From Bowmanella denitrificans (GTDB taxonomy: Bacteria; Pseudomonadota; Gammaproteobacteria; Enterobacterales; Alteromonadaceae), in the NCBI RefSeq assembly GCF_002887595.1, contig NZ_PEBU01000012.1, positions 124,001 to 188,000 of the forward strand: 64,000 nucleotides of DNA, written 5' to 3'. The position numbers and the translations under genes were made by a program. This document shows positions 35,614 through 43,981 of the stretch, one piece after another; within the stretch, counting starts at the first letter, position 1; each line of letters starts with the position of its first letter. Below the pieces are notes generated by a model. It was not told the DNA's origin, made no database searches, and worked only from the letters and a program-made list of their open reading frames with translations.

Positions 35614-36591
35614 ATGCGTGCCAGTCGTTTGCTTTCCATTCTTATTACCTTGCAGGCCAGAGGGCAGGTCACCGCGCAGCAACTGGCAGAGGATTGTCAG
35701 GTTTCCCTGCGCACCATCTACCGGGATATGGACGCCTTAAGTGCCGCCGGTATTCCCGTGTATGCCGAGCGTGGTAGCGAAGGGGGCTATCGACTGGTGG
35801 AAGGGCATCGCACCCAGCTCAATGGCTTGTCCGGGGATGAGGCCGAGGCGCTGTTTATGCTTGGGCTGGCGGGCCAGGCCTCGGAGCTGGGGCTGGGTAA
35901 TGCGGTAGCCGATGCCCAGCTTAAACTACTGGCTGCCTTACCGGCCAAACAGCGCGGTGATGCCCAACTGATGAGTAGCCGTTTTTATCTGGATGCACCC
36001 GCCTGGTTTGGCGAGGCAGATCATCCGGTTTATCTGGCTGCCCTGAGCGATGCCGTGCGCAGGCAACAGAAAATTCAGGTGCGTTATCGCAGTTGGCAGG
36101 CAGAGAAGGAACGGGTTATTGCCCCTTTAGGCCTGGTGCAAAAAAGTGGGCAGTGGTATCTGGCCGGTCAGGTTGGCGAGGATATCCGTACTTACCGGGT
36201 GGCCCGTATCCTTGAACTTGAGGTGCTCAGCGAAAGTTTTGTGCGGCCACCTGATTTTAATTTGCCGACCTATTGGCAACAGAGCCTGCAGCGTATGGAA
36301 GAACAGCTGTATAACCAGACCGCGCTGGTGAAACTCTCAGAGTCGGGCCGCAGGTGGCTGAAAGCCTTTTTATCGCCTTATCAGTTGCAGCGTTGTGTGG
36401 AAATGGGTGAGCCAGACAGTCAGGGCTGGCAGCAGATGCAGATACCGGTGGGCTCGGTGTCACATAGTGCCAGCGAGCTTTTGCGGCTTGGTGCAGAGGT
36501 GGAAGTGCTGTCACCGCAAGCTCTGCGCACACAGATGCAGAAAATGGCCGAGGCACTGGCCAGGCTCTATGTTGTCCAGGACCAGGCCTGA
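35614..36591 (+). CDS. YafY-family HTH/WYL-domain transcriptional regulator
   Basis: The 325-residue protein begins with an HTH_11 winged helix (MRASRLLSILITLQARGQV, LAEDCQVSLRTIYRDMDAL) and continues with a WYL domain (about 140-215, in which the motif reads GQWYLAGQVGEDIRTYRVARI) and a C-terminal WCX segment. WYL regulators sense nucleic acids or small ligands. It diverges from a GST gene. Other inputs are not visible. Confidence 0.87.
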   Translation: MRASRLLSILITLQARGQVTAQQLAEDCQVSLRTIYRDMDALSAAGIPVYAERGSEGGYRLVEGHRTQLNGLSGDEAEALFMLGLAGQASELGLGNAVADAQLKLLAALPAKQRGDAQLMSSRFYLDAPAWFGEADHPVYLAALSDAVRRQQKIQVRYRSWQAEKERVIAPLGLVQKSGQWYLAGQVGEDIRTYRVARILELEVLSESFVRPPDFNLPTYWQQSLQRMEEQLYNQTALVKLSESGRRWLKAFLSPYQLQRCVEMGEPDSQGWQQMQIPVGSVSHSASELLRLGAEVEVLSPQALRTQMQKMAEALARLYVVQDQA

Positions 36592-36678
36592 CGCTGGTCT
36601 GTCACCATTTCGCCCGTCTTGTTATACTTACCGCCCGCATCTTCGTGTTGAACATGCTGAAACCGATTAGGATCTATT

Positions 36679-37161
36679 TTGACCAACAACGACATTTTAC
36701 GACGTGTTCGCTATGCCTTTGATTTTAAAGATAACGCTATGGTGGAGATCTTCGCTGCGGCGGATCACAAGGTGTCGGTTCAGCAACTGCATAATTGGCT
36801 GAGAAAAGACGACGACGCGCAATTTGTGGCCTTGAGCGATGCCGAGTTGGGATTGTATCTGGATGGGCTAATTAACACTAAGCGTGGTAAACGTGAAGGC
36901 GAGCAGCCTGTAGTGAAGGAACATCTTAATAACAATGTGATATTTCAGAAGTTGCGTATTGCCCTGAATATGCGCGCCGAGGATGTGCTGGAAACCATGC
37001 AACTGGTGGACTTTCGTTTAAGCAAGCACGAGCTGAGCGCGTTCTTCCGTAAGCCCGATCACAAGAATTACCGGGAATGCAAAGATCAGATCCTACGTAA
37101 CTTTTTAATGGGGCTGCAGCGCCAGTTACGTCCGCAAAGCGACAGCCCTTATCCAGAGTAA
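36679..37161 (+). CDS. yehS: DUF1456 family protein (YehS-like)
   Basis: The 160-residue protein shows the duplicated DUF1456 motif: NDILRRVRYAFDFKDNAMVEIF (in two parts) near the start and NVIFQKLRIALNMRAEDVLETM later, each followed by LSDAELGLYLDGLI or LSKHELSAFFRKPDH. This matches E. coli YehS. The function is unknown. The start is a TTG at 36679 with AGGA eight bases upstream. Confidence 0.86.
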   Translation: MTNNDILRRVRYAFDFKDNAMVEIFAAADHKVSVQQLHNWLRKDDDAQFVALSDAELGLYLDGLINTKRGKREGEQPVVKEHLNNNVIFQKLRIALNMRAEDVLETMQLVDFRLSKHELSAFFRKPDHKNYRECKDQILRNFLMGLQRQLRPQSDSPYPE

Positions 37162-37165
37162 AGGT

Positions 37166-37528
37166 TTACTGATCAGCCCCTTTGCCCGGCTCCCACAGCT
37201 CAATCGGGTTACCTTCAGGGTCGTGGATGCGGGCAAAGCGGCCTATCTCTGAATCCCATTCTGCACGGGTTTCAATGTCGACATTGGCTTGCCTTAGTTG
37301 TGCCAGCATGGCGTCCAGATTTTGCACACGAAAATTGATCATCCACTGTTGATTGGCGGCAAAGTAATCAGTGTCTGCAGAAAACGGCATAAATACTGTG
37401 GGACCGCTTTGTTGTTGCCACACCGACTGCATAATATCCACGCCCAGGTGACGGCTATACCAGTCTGCCAGGGCGCTAGGATTCTGACTTCTGAAAAATA
37501 ACCCACCAATACCTTGTACCTTTTCCAT
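37166..37528 (-). CDS. VOC-family (glyoxalase/bleomycin-resistance fold) protein
   Basis: The 120-residue single-module protein shows the VOC pattern: GGLFFRSQNPSALADWYSRHLG at the start, divided by a loop from FRVQNLDAMLAQLRQ and DPEGNPIELWEP at the end. The terminal Glu of IELWEP is a usual metal ligand. VOC proteins bind metals and catalyse isomerisation or ring cleavage, or sequester drugs. The substrate cannot be predicted. Convergent with the yehS-like gene, with five bases between stops. Confidence 0.82.
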   Translation of the reverse strand: MEKVQGIGGLFFRSQNPSALADWYSRHLGVDIMQSVWQQQSGPTVFMPFSADTDYFAANQQWMINFRVQNLDAMLAQLRQANVDIETRAEWDSEIGRFARIHDPEGNPIELWEPGKGADQ

Positions 37529-37630
37529 TTGTGTTCCTGCAGTGCGTGTTGACCTTCTGAGTATAAACCAGCCTTTCGGTAAGCGTCTGACCGGGATAAG
37601 ATAACACCAGCTTTATTCAACGGAAACGCC

Positions 37631-37909
37631 ATGAAAACAGAGGAATTGCAAGCCTGGCAACAAACCCGCGCCGCGGGCAAAGGTAAGTTTATCCTGATTA
37701 ACGCAGTGGCCTGGGGTTTACCCATGTTGTTGATTATGTTGTATATCAATCAACCCTTTGCCGACGGTTGGTGGTCCAAAGCAGTGTGCGTGCATCTGTT
37801 AGTCTGGCCACTGGCCGGGTTGGCCTTTGCGTTGATTCTTTGGCATCTGACCGAACGCAAATATCAGAGAGCGTTAAAGCAGCTTAAGGAAGAGCATCAT
37901 GGGCTTTAA
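37631..37909 (+). CDS. Small two-helix membrane protein of unknown function
   Basis: The 92-residue product has a polar Gln-rich N-terminus, two membrane helices (about 20-41 and 52-71: FILINAVAWGLPMLLIML and VHLLVWPLAGLAFALILW) and a charged tail with ERKYQRALKQLKEE. The topology resembles a 2TM-type small inner-membrane protein. It overlaps the next gene by 11 bases, so the two are translated together. No family was recognised. Confidence 0.65.
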   Translation: MKTEELQAWQQTRAAGKGKFILINAVAWGLPMLLIMLYINQPFADGWWSKAVCVHLLVWPLAGLAFALILWHLTERKYQRALKQLKEEHHGL

Positions 37910-38138
37910 TCAACAGGAAAAGGCCGCCCTGCTGGCCGTTAAAGGAGTCGGGCCAACGGTTGTCAAACGTTTCGAGGAAATCGGTATTGACTCTTTTGCC
38001 ATGCTGGCCGGATATGAACCAGCCACCATTGCTCAGCGGGTCGCCTCTATGTTGGGCAGCAACTGCTGGAAAAACAGCCCACAGGCACTGGCTGCGGTTG
38101 CAGCGGCCATTGCCAGAGCCAGGCAGCCCTTGGATTAA
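37899..38138 (+). CDS. Helix-hairpin-helix domain small protein
   Basis: The 79-residue protein carries a helix-hairpin-helix core LLAVKGVGPTVVKRFEEIGIDSF, in which GVGP is the hairpin, followed by a helical end. Such domains contact DNA backbones without sequence preference, and short stand-alone forms occur near helix-hairpin-helix 'Cdd1-like' proteins. It overlaps the membrane protein gene by 11 bases and meets ppnP tail-to-tail with a four-base overlap. Confidence 0.7.
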   Translation: MGFNQQEKAALLAVKGVGPTVVKRFEEIGIDSFAMLAGYEPATIAQRVASMLGSNCWKNSPQALAAVAAAIARARQPLD

Positions 38139-38449
38139 TCGGCAAGGTAGCTGCAGCAATAATCGCTGACGTCTTCCACTTTGACCTGAAAAGCGGCATT
38201 GGCCGGCACATAAAATTGCTGGCCGCCGGTGAAGACTTGCCAGTCCTGGTCGGGCAGCTTGACCTGCAGTCTGCCGGCCTGAATCTCCATCAGTTCTTTT
38301 TCGCTGGTGGCAAATTCATACTCACCTGGTTGCATAATGCCCAGGGTTTTGCGGCTGCCATCCGCGAAAACTACCGTGCGACTGGTGACCTTGCCGTCAA
38401 AATAGATATTGGCCTTGCGAATAATTGAAACCTGATCGAACTGGGACAT
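38135..38449 (-). CDS. ppnP: Pyrimidine/purine nucleoside phosphorylase
   Basis: The 104-residue single-cupin protein matches PpnP (formerly YaiE): KANIYFDGKVTSRTV, KTLGIMQPGEYEF, GRLQVKLPD and the closing segment with YVPANAAFQVKV. PpnP cleaves several nucleosides with phosphate to a base and ribose 1-phosphate. Length agrees with the family. The gene is separate from its neighbours in transcription. Confidence 0.92.
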   Translation of the reverse strand: MSQFDQVSIIRKANIYFDGKVTSRTVVFADGSRKTLGIMQPGEYEFATSEKELMEIQAGRLQVKLPDQDWQVFTGGQQFYVPANAAFQVKVEDVSDYCCSYLAD

Positions 38450-38489
38450 GGCATTTCCTTGGGGTTACTCATTGAGCTGATAATGTGAC

Positions 38490-38504
38490 GCCCCTGGATG
38501 GGGC
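38490..38504. terminator. Small GC-rich hairpin between rimK-like gene and ppnP
   Basis: GCCCC and GGGGC enclose TGGAT. It lies about 95 bases past the rimK-like stop and before ppnP, without a T-run; it may be a weak terminator or simply a leader stem. Confidence 0.3.
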
Positions 38505-38597
38505 AATCAAGTTCATTTGCTGCTCAGTCAGAGCAAAAGGTTATACAGCGTCGCAGCATCGCACAGCCTGTCCGTTGCTGTGGCTGCCACAATCCAT

Positions 38598-39773
38598 TCA
38601 GGGCAGCGGCGCAATCAGCGGGCTGCGGTTTTCAATGGTTTTAGGCGGAATCAGGGTGCGCATCGACTCCAGTTTGCCGAAACACAACAGCTTGTCTCCG
38701 GCTTCGAGCACCCGGCTGGCTTTGGGGTTGGGAATGACCTTGCTACCGCGGTACAGGGTCAGCACATTAATATCCAAATCATGCAGACCTGACTCCTGCA
38801 AGCTTTTGCCCAGTAAATATGAGCCTTCCGGCAAGAACAGTTCACTGACTCCATAGCCGCGGCTGACGGTCAGGCGCTGGCGAATATCGATTTCGGGAAA
38901 ATCCACCTGGGCACCAATGTAGTCAATGATGGCGCCGGCAATATCCAGATGGGTGCAGCTCTCAATGCCCTGCAATCCTGGCGACGAATTGACTTCCATA
39001 ACCTGTGGCCCGTCTTTGCCTTCCAGCATATCCACGCCAGCGATTTGCAGGCCCAGAATCTGGGTGGCACGAATGGCCGTCTCTGTGTAATGCTCATCCA
39101 GCTCTACTGGTTCAGCCAGTCCGCCGCGGTGCACATTGCTGCGAAATTCCTGGCCCTGCGCCACCCTGCGCATCGCCGCCACCACTCTGTTGCCCACTAC
39201 TATGGCGCGTATATCTTTACCTTTGCTCTCGGCCACAAACTTTTGCACCAGTACGTTCTGTTTCTGGCTTTGCAGCAGTTCAATAATGGCTTCGGCATTT
39301 TTGTTACTTTCTGCCAGCAGCACGCCGATGCCCTGAGTACCCTCAATCAGTTTGATAATAACCGGGGCATCGCCAACCCGGCCAATGGCCGGTAGCACAT
39401 CTTTTTTATCGCGCACAAAGTTGGTTTTGGGAATGCCCACATGGTGGCGGCTCAGGTATTGCAGCGAACGCAGTTTGTCGCGGGAGTTCAAAATGCCATG
39501 GGCGCTGTTGGCGCAAAAAATCCCCATTTCCTGAAATTGCCTGACCACTGCGGTGCCAAAATAGGTAATAGACGCGCCGATCCTAGGTAATACCGCATCA
39601 TAGTCGGTGAGTTGCTGCTGGCGATAATACAAAGCCGGGGTGCCGCGCTCCAGGTCAATGGCGAACTTGAGGGTATTAAATACTTTAACCTTGTGTCCTT
39701 TAGCTTCTGCGGTCTCTCTGAGGCGGCGGGTACTGTAGTTATGAGGTTCGCAAGAGAGTATGGCCAGCTTCAT
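38598..39773 (-). CDS. rimK: RimK-type ATP-grasp glutamate ligase fused to a TrkA_C (RCK_C) domain
   Basis: Residues 1-290 match RimK along their length: pre-ATP-grasp MKLAILSCEP, DAVLPRIGASITYFGTA, KLIEGTQGIGV, DIRAIVVGNRVVAAM and the metal-binding VMEVNSSPGLQGIE. RimK adds Glu residues to the C-terminus of ribosomal protein S6. After this, about residues 306-378 form a TrkA_C domain (VSELFLPEGSYLLGKSL, then GSKVIPNPKASRVLEAGDKLLCFG), normally a ligand-sensing module of potassium channel regulators. E. coli RimK (about 300 residues) lacks it. Monocistronic here. Confidence 0.88.
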   Translation of the reverse strand: MKLAILSCEPHNYSTRRLRETAEAKGHKVKVFNTLKFAIDLERGTPALYYRQQQLTDYDAVLPRIGASITYFGTAVVRQFQEMGIFCANSAHGILNSRDKLRSLQYLSRHHVGIPKTNFVRDKKDVLPAIGRVGDAPVIIKLIEGTQGIGVLLAESNKNAEAIIELLQSQKQNVLVQKFVAESKGKDIRAIVVGNRVVAAMRRVAQGQEFRSNVHRGGLAEPVELDEHYTETAIRATQILGLQIAGVDMLEGKDGPQVMEVNSSPGLQGIESCTHLDIAGAIIDYIGAQVDFPEIDIRQRLTVSRGYGVSELFLPEGSYLLGKSLQESGLHDLDINVLTLYRGSKVIPNPKASRVLEAGDKLLCFGKLESMRTLIPPKTIENRSPLIAPLP

Positions 39774-39888
39774 ATTGGGTATCCTTTCTGAGGCAAAGAA
39801 CCCTAACAGTAGTTGATGTGCTGACTTTCTCCAGTGTCAGAACAATCTGCCAGAAAGCAAAATCCTGCATAGGCTGAAAAATATCCAC

Positions 39889-39968
39889 TCTCGCAGAGCA
39901 CGCCGGGAGGCTGAGAAAAGCAGCTTGGATGCTACTCAACGCCCTGTGAACTCTGCGCCTCTGCGAGA
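39889..39968. repeat. Imperfect inverted repeat with TCTCGCAGAG ends upstream of rimK
   Basis: TCTCGCAGAG (39889-39898) is exactly matched in reverse complement at 39959-39968, after which the arms continue with weaker pairing. The interior lacks a gene. The end sequence and CAGAG content resemble the repeat at 105-260, so both may be copies of related palindromic elements. Confidence 0.55.
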
Positions 39969-39994
39969 ATTGTATTCAACTAGTGCTAATTAGC

Positions 39995-40855
39995 TTAGCG
40001 GTTCTGTTGCCAGCGCTGAATCTCTTTATCCAGACCCTGCTTGGACTTTTCCACCGCTTGCATTGGCGTCAGATTATCCGGATATTCCTCCTGCTCCACC
40101 ACCAGCCAGTGGGTGCCGCCCACTTCTATATTGGCGCTTAGCAACTGTTGCCAGTTGATGCCATCCTGGCCGATCAGGGTTTTCTTACCCTTGTCACTGT
40201 CGCGCAGTTTGGCCTTGTAGTGCGTGGTCAGGGTGCGACCGGGGTAGGCCCGTACATAGGCTGCCGGATCATGGCCGGCAAAATAGCTCCAGCCCACATC
40301 CTGCTGCAACACTAAATCGTCTGGAGTATGACTGGCAATATAGTCCCACAAGGTTTTACTGCCGTGCCCCCCGGAAGAAAATTCCTGAGCATGGTTGTGA
40401 TAGCCAAAGTGCAGGCCATAGGCACTGACCAGTGGGTAGAACTGATTTAAATCCGCTACCGTCTGTTTAACGGTATCGGCGGCAAAGGCCCGCTCATCCC
40501 AGGGCACAATCAAGGTCGGGCAGTCCAGGGCCTGATAAAAGGCCAGGGTTCGATAGCGGTTGGCTTCATTTAAGGCATCAAAACCAATATGGGCACCGGA
40601 GCAGGCCAGGCCCAGTTCATCCAAACGCGCCTTGAGGGCAGCGGGCTGGTCGGCATAAGGGCCAAAAACACCGGCAAATTCCACCCCCTCGAAACCCATG
40701 GCGGCCAGCTTGGCCAGCGTGTCGTCGATATCCCGTTTGATATCGTCTTTTACCGACCAAAGCTGCACGCTGATTTTGGGGAACTGGCTGTCGGCTTTAA
40801 CCATGGCAAAGGGCAACAGGCAAAACAACGCGGCCAAAAACGGACGTTTTTTCAT
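39995..40855 (-). CDS. Exported sugar phosphate isomerase/epimerase-like TIM-barrel protein
   Basis: The 286-residue protein has a signal peptide (MKKRPFLAALFCLLPFAMVKADS) and an AP-endonuclease-2-type TIM barrel: ISVQLWSVKDD, EGVEFAGVFG, HIGFDALNEANR, GYHNHAQEF, LQQDVGWSYF and a late Glu in VVEQEEYP provide the likely metal ligands. Location should be periplasmic. It is last in the ten-gene operon, 23 bases after the first GMC gene. Related exported proteins in such clusters may act on 3-keto sugars; that role is inferred. Confidence 0.85.
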   Translation of the reverse strand: MKKRPFLAALFCLLPFAMVKADSQFPKISVQLWSVKDDIKRDIDDTLAKLAAMGFEGVEFAGVFGPYADQPAALKARLDELGLACSGAHIGFDALNEANRYRTLAFYQALDCPTLIVPWDERAFAADTVKQTVADLNQFYPLVSAYGLHFGYHNHAQEFSSGGHGSKTLWDYIASHTPDDLVLQQDVGWSYFAGHDPAAYVRAYPGRTLTTHYKAKLRDSDKGKKTLIGQDGINWQQLLSANIEVGGTHWLVVEQEEYPDNLTPMQAVEKSKQGLDKEIQRWQQNR

Positions 40856-40878
40856 AATAAATCCTTAAGTTGAAGGCG

Positions 40879-42606
40879 CTACAGGCGCCCGGCTTTAAAC
40901 TGGTCAATGGCATAGTGAGCTGCCCTGGCGGTCAGGGCCATAAAAGTCAGGGACGGGTTCACCACCCCTGACGAACAAAAACTGGCACCATCGGTGACAA
41001 ATACATTGGGCACATCGTGGCACTGATTAAATTTATTCAGCACCGACTGCTTGGGATCCTGTCCCATTCTGGCGCTACCTACTTCGTGAATGGCCAGACC
41101 CGGCGGGGCTTGAGTGGCCTGGGCCTGAATATCTTCAAAACCGGCCACCTGCATCATGCGTTTAATGGTCTCGGCGGCGTGCTGCATCATGGTCAGTTCG
41201 TTATCCGACCAGCGGCAATTAAAATGCAATTGCGGAATACCCCACTTGTCTTTTTTGCTGGGATGCAGGCTAACCTGATTATCCGCCCGGGGCAGCATTT
41301 CCCCCTGCGCCCCCATCCAGATCTGCCAGGGGCCAGCCTGGGTCAGGCTTTGCTTAAAGGCTTCACCAAAACCATCCTGCTGACTCATACCTTGCCAACT
41401 ACCGCGCGTGGCCCCACCGGCCAGGGCATAACCGCGTACAAAATCCTTATGATAGCGGGACGGCTCAAAGTGAAAGTTGGGAATATAAATACCTGTCGGG
41501 CGGCGGCCCCGGTAGTATTCCTGCTCGTAGCCCGGAATGCGGGCTGAAGCCCAGGCATTGTAATTATGATCCATCAGATAGCGGCCCAATACACCCGAGG
41601 AATTGGCCAGGCCATTGGGGAAGCTTTTACTGGTGGAGTTGAGCAGAATTTGAGTCGAGCCCAGGGTTGAAGCACATAAAAATACGATCTTGCCGCGGTA
41701 TTCACGCTGACTGAGATTGTCGTTGTCGACCACCCGCACACCGGTGACGCGCTGTTTGGATTCATCAAAAATCAGGCTGTGCACCACGCTGTTTGGGGCA
41801 ATATGCAAATTGCCGGTTCGGGCTGCTGCTGGCAGGGTGGCACTTTGGGTGGAAAAATACGCACCAAATGAGCAGCCGCGGTAGCACTCGGAACGGGCCT
41901 GGCAAGTAACCCTACCCAGTTCCAGATGAATCTGGCTGGGCTGGGTAAGATGGGCACAGCGCCCCACCACCATGGGTTTGTCGGGAAAATGCTCGGCCAC
42001 AGTGGCCTGAAAGTCCAGCTCGGGCTTGGTTAGCTCAAAGGCGGGTTGGCTGATACTGTCAGGCAGTTGTGGCAGATTGTCGCGGGCGGCGGCAATACCG
42101 GCAAAGGTTTCTACATAGTCGTACCAGGGCGCCAAATCCTTATAGCGAATGGGCCAGTCGATACCATGGCCGTCTTTGGCGTTGGCGGTTAAGTCATAAT
42201 CACTCAATCTGAAGGTCTGACGTGCCCACAGCAGGGATTTACCGCCCAGTTGATTGGCCCGTATCCAGCTAAACTCGGTGCCGTCTTCGGTGCTGTAGGG
42301 CAGGTCGCGGTCATTGCCAAAGAAATGCTTGGTGGTATCGTTAAACGCATAACACTGCTGTTGAATGGCCTGATGTTGCATGGTCAGCAGATTGTCGGCC
42401 ACTGTGCGGGTCGGGTATTGCCAGGGGCCTTTGCCTTCGGTGGGGTAATCCTTACGGTGTTCTACCAACCGCCCCCGTTCAATCAGCAGGGTTTTCAGGC
42501 CAGCTTCACAGCATTCCTTGGCAGCCCAGCCGCCGGTGATACCCGAGCCCACCACTAATACATCAAATTCCTGATCGGACTGCTGAACTATGTTGTTATC
42601 TTGCAT
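40879..42606 (-). CDS. GMC-family FAD dehydrogenase, catalytic subunit (copy A)
   Basis: The 575-residue flavoprotein has an FAD-binding GSGITGGWAAKE (about 20-31), GGKSLLWARQ and the C-terminal catalytic pair in LAIHEVGSARMG and VVNPSLTFMALTARAA. Cys235, Cys241 and Cys245 form C-x5-C-x3-C, the spacing of the 3Fe-4S ligands in direct-electron-transfer FAD glucose dehydrogenases. It carries no signal peptide, so export would be as a passenger of the Tat-bearing small subunit encoded next to it. It probably oxidises a sugar hydroxyl; the exact carbon is not shown by the sequence. Confidence 0.87.
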   Translation of the reverse strand: MQDNNIVQQSDQEFDVLVVGSGITGGWAAKECCEAGLKTLLIERGRLVEHRKDYPTEGKGPWQYPTRTVADNLLTMQHQAIQQQCYAFNDTTKHFFGNDRDLPYSTEDGTEFSWIRANQLGGKSLLWARQTFRLSDYDLTANAKDGHGIDWPIRYKDLAPWYDYVETFAGIAAARDNLPQLPDSISQPAFELTKPELDFQATVAEHFPDKPMVVGRCAHLTQPSQIHLELGRVTCQARSECYRGCSFGAYFSTQSATLPAAARTGNLHIAPNSVVHSLIFDESKQRVTGVRVVDNDNLSQREYRGKIVFLCASTLGSTQILLNSTSKSFPNGLANSSGVLGRYLMDHNYNAWASARIPGYEQEYYRGRRPTGIYIPNFHFEPSRYHKDFVRGYALAGGATRGSWQGMSQQDGFGEAFKQSLTQAGPWQIWMGAQGEMLPRADNQVSLHPSKKDKWGIPQLHFNCRWSDNELTMMQHAAETIKRMMQVAGFEDIQAQATQAPPGLAIHEVGSARMGQDPKQSVLNKFNQCHDVPNVFVTDGASFCSSGVVNPSLTFMALTARAAHYAIDQFKAGRL

Positions 42607-42618
42607 CTGCGCTGCCTT

Positions 42619-43218
42619 TTAAAACGGAAAACCGCCGCTGTATGCCTTACCTACCGAGGCGTAGGCAACAGAGCCTTTAAACCCGCCGGGCACCGGGTCA
42701 TATTGGAGTAACTGCGTCATACCCACCTTGCTGGTAAAAAAGCCAAACACCAGTAGTGCTTTAAGTTGCTTAAAGGCTTTTGTATCGGCGCCATCAAAGC
42801 CCGACTGGCTGCTTTCCAGTGCTTGCAATAGTGTCAGTTGCTGTTGCTTTGTGGCATCAGTAAATGGCAGGCTCAGCAGTGCCTGGGCCCTGGTGATGAT
42901 TTTATCCAGTATCTGCTTGGCCGAGGTCTGAGTCTCGGTTGCAAAACAGTGCTTTAACTGATTGTCCACAAACCAATGACTGTTTGTGGCTAATGCGCCG
43001 GGGGTATCGGTTTGAGGAATAGTCAGATCGCCAATAATGGCCAGCACGCGCATTTGTTCAGCACTGAAAATCTGCAGTTGGCGCGGCACAGACTGGGCAA
43101 ACGCCATGGCCACCGATAGCGCATTGCCACCTAATAAACTCTGGGCCGCCTGTACGCCAAACAACACCCCAAGTCCTTTCAGCAGACTGCGGCGCTGGAT
43201 TGCCAAACTGCTGGTCAT
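42619..43218 (-). CDS. Gluconate 2-dehydrogenase subunit 3 family, Tat-exported small subunit (copy A)
   Basis: The start at 43218 (MTSSLAIQRRSLLKG) gives 199 residues and creates a four-base ATGA overlap with the upstream DUF1080 gene. The twin-arginine signal RRSLLKGLGVLFG is clear. The rest is mainly helical with the family motif IIGDLTIPQTDTPGALAT and a C-terminal FFTSKVGMTQLLQYDPVPGGFKG. Such 'hitchhiker' subunits carry the folded flavoprotein through the Tat system and stabilise it. Partner is the adjacent GMC copy A. Confidence 0.85.
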   Translation of the reverse strand: MTSSLAIQRRSLLKGLGVLFGVQAAQSLLGGNALSVAMAFAQSVPRQLQIFSAEQMRVLAIIGDLTIPQTDTPGALATNSHWFVDNQLKHCFATETQTSAKQILDKIITRAQALLSLPFTDATKQQQLTLLQALESSQSGFDGADTKAFKQLKALLVFGFFTSKVGMTQLLQYDPVPGGFKGSVAYASVGKAYSGGFPF

Positions 43219-43958
43219 AGCGGGCGTACCCAAATATTACGGAAGCTGACCAGATTACCGTGGTCCTGCAACTGGATAGGGGCACAGCCGTGGGCTTCAT
43301 AGCTGGGCTCGCCTACCCACACCGTGTTGCCCTGAATTTCCGTATGGTTTTGCACCACTACACCATTGTGTAGCAAGGTGATATAGCCTGGACGGCTGAG
43401 TTTACTGCCGTCAAATCGGGGCGCGGTGAAGATAATGTCGTAGCTTTGCCATTGCCCGGGCGAGCGCATGGCGTTTACCAGCGGTATCACCTGCTTATAC
43501 AGGGCGCCCGCCTGGCCATTGCTGTAGGTGCGATTCTGGTACGAGTCCAGGATCTGAATCTCGTAGCGCTGCTGCAGAAATACACCGCTGTTGTTGCGCT
43601 GTTGCCCCTGCATGTTGGGATCGGGTTCAGGCACCTGCCATTCCAGATGCAACTGAACGTCGCAGAATTCTGCCTTGCTGCGAATATCACCGCTGCCGGG
43701 TTTGACGGTCATCACGCCGTCTTTTACTGTCCAGGCAGCGTCACCGCCTTTTACACTTTGCCAGGCGTTTAACCCGGCCCCGCCAAACAACACGGTGGCA
43801 TCGGACGGAGGCGCATTGTCCGGCGCTGCGATAATCTGCGGCTCAGGCTCCCAGACTTCGGTTTTCTGTGCTTGCTTTTCCATATCGCTCTGGGCCCAGG
43901 CACTGTGACTGGCCAGTATCAGCCCCATGGCTAAGCTGGATAGTTTGCTGCTGTTCAT
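43215..43958 (-). CDS. DUF1080 (3-keto-disaccharide hydrolase domain) secreted protein
   Basis: The 247-residue protein has a signal peptide ending near HSAWAQS and one DUF1080 lectin-like domain (about 55-245): VLFGGAGLNAW, WTVKDGVMTVKPGSGD, FCDVQLHLEW, NSGVFLQQRYEIQILDS and GYITLLHNGVVVQNH. Family members hydrolyse glycosidic bonds of 3-keto glycosides made by GMC-type oxidation. It sits between the two small-subunit genes, overlapping copy A by four bases. Confidence 0.88.
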   Translation of the reverse strand: MNSSKLSSLAMGLILASHSAWAQSDMEKQAQKTEVWEPEPQIIAAPDNAPPSDATVLFGGAGLNAWQSVKGGDAAWTVKDGVMTVKPGSGDIRSKAEFCDVQLHLEWQVPEPDPNMQGQQRNNSGVFLQQRYEIQILDSYQNRTYSNGQAGALYKQVIPLVNAMRSPGQWQSYDIIFTAPRFDGSKLSRPGYITLLHNGVVVQNHTEIQGNTVWVGEPSYEAHGCAPIQLQDHGNLVSFRNIWVRPL

Positions 43959-43981
43959 GGTTATTCTCTTTATCTGTTAGA

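Noticed and set aside
37631-38138. Toxin-antitoxin pair
   Set aside because: The membrane protein has no toxin features and the helix-hairpin-helix protein is not a known antitoxin fold; only the overlap suggested it.
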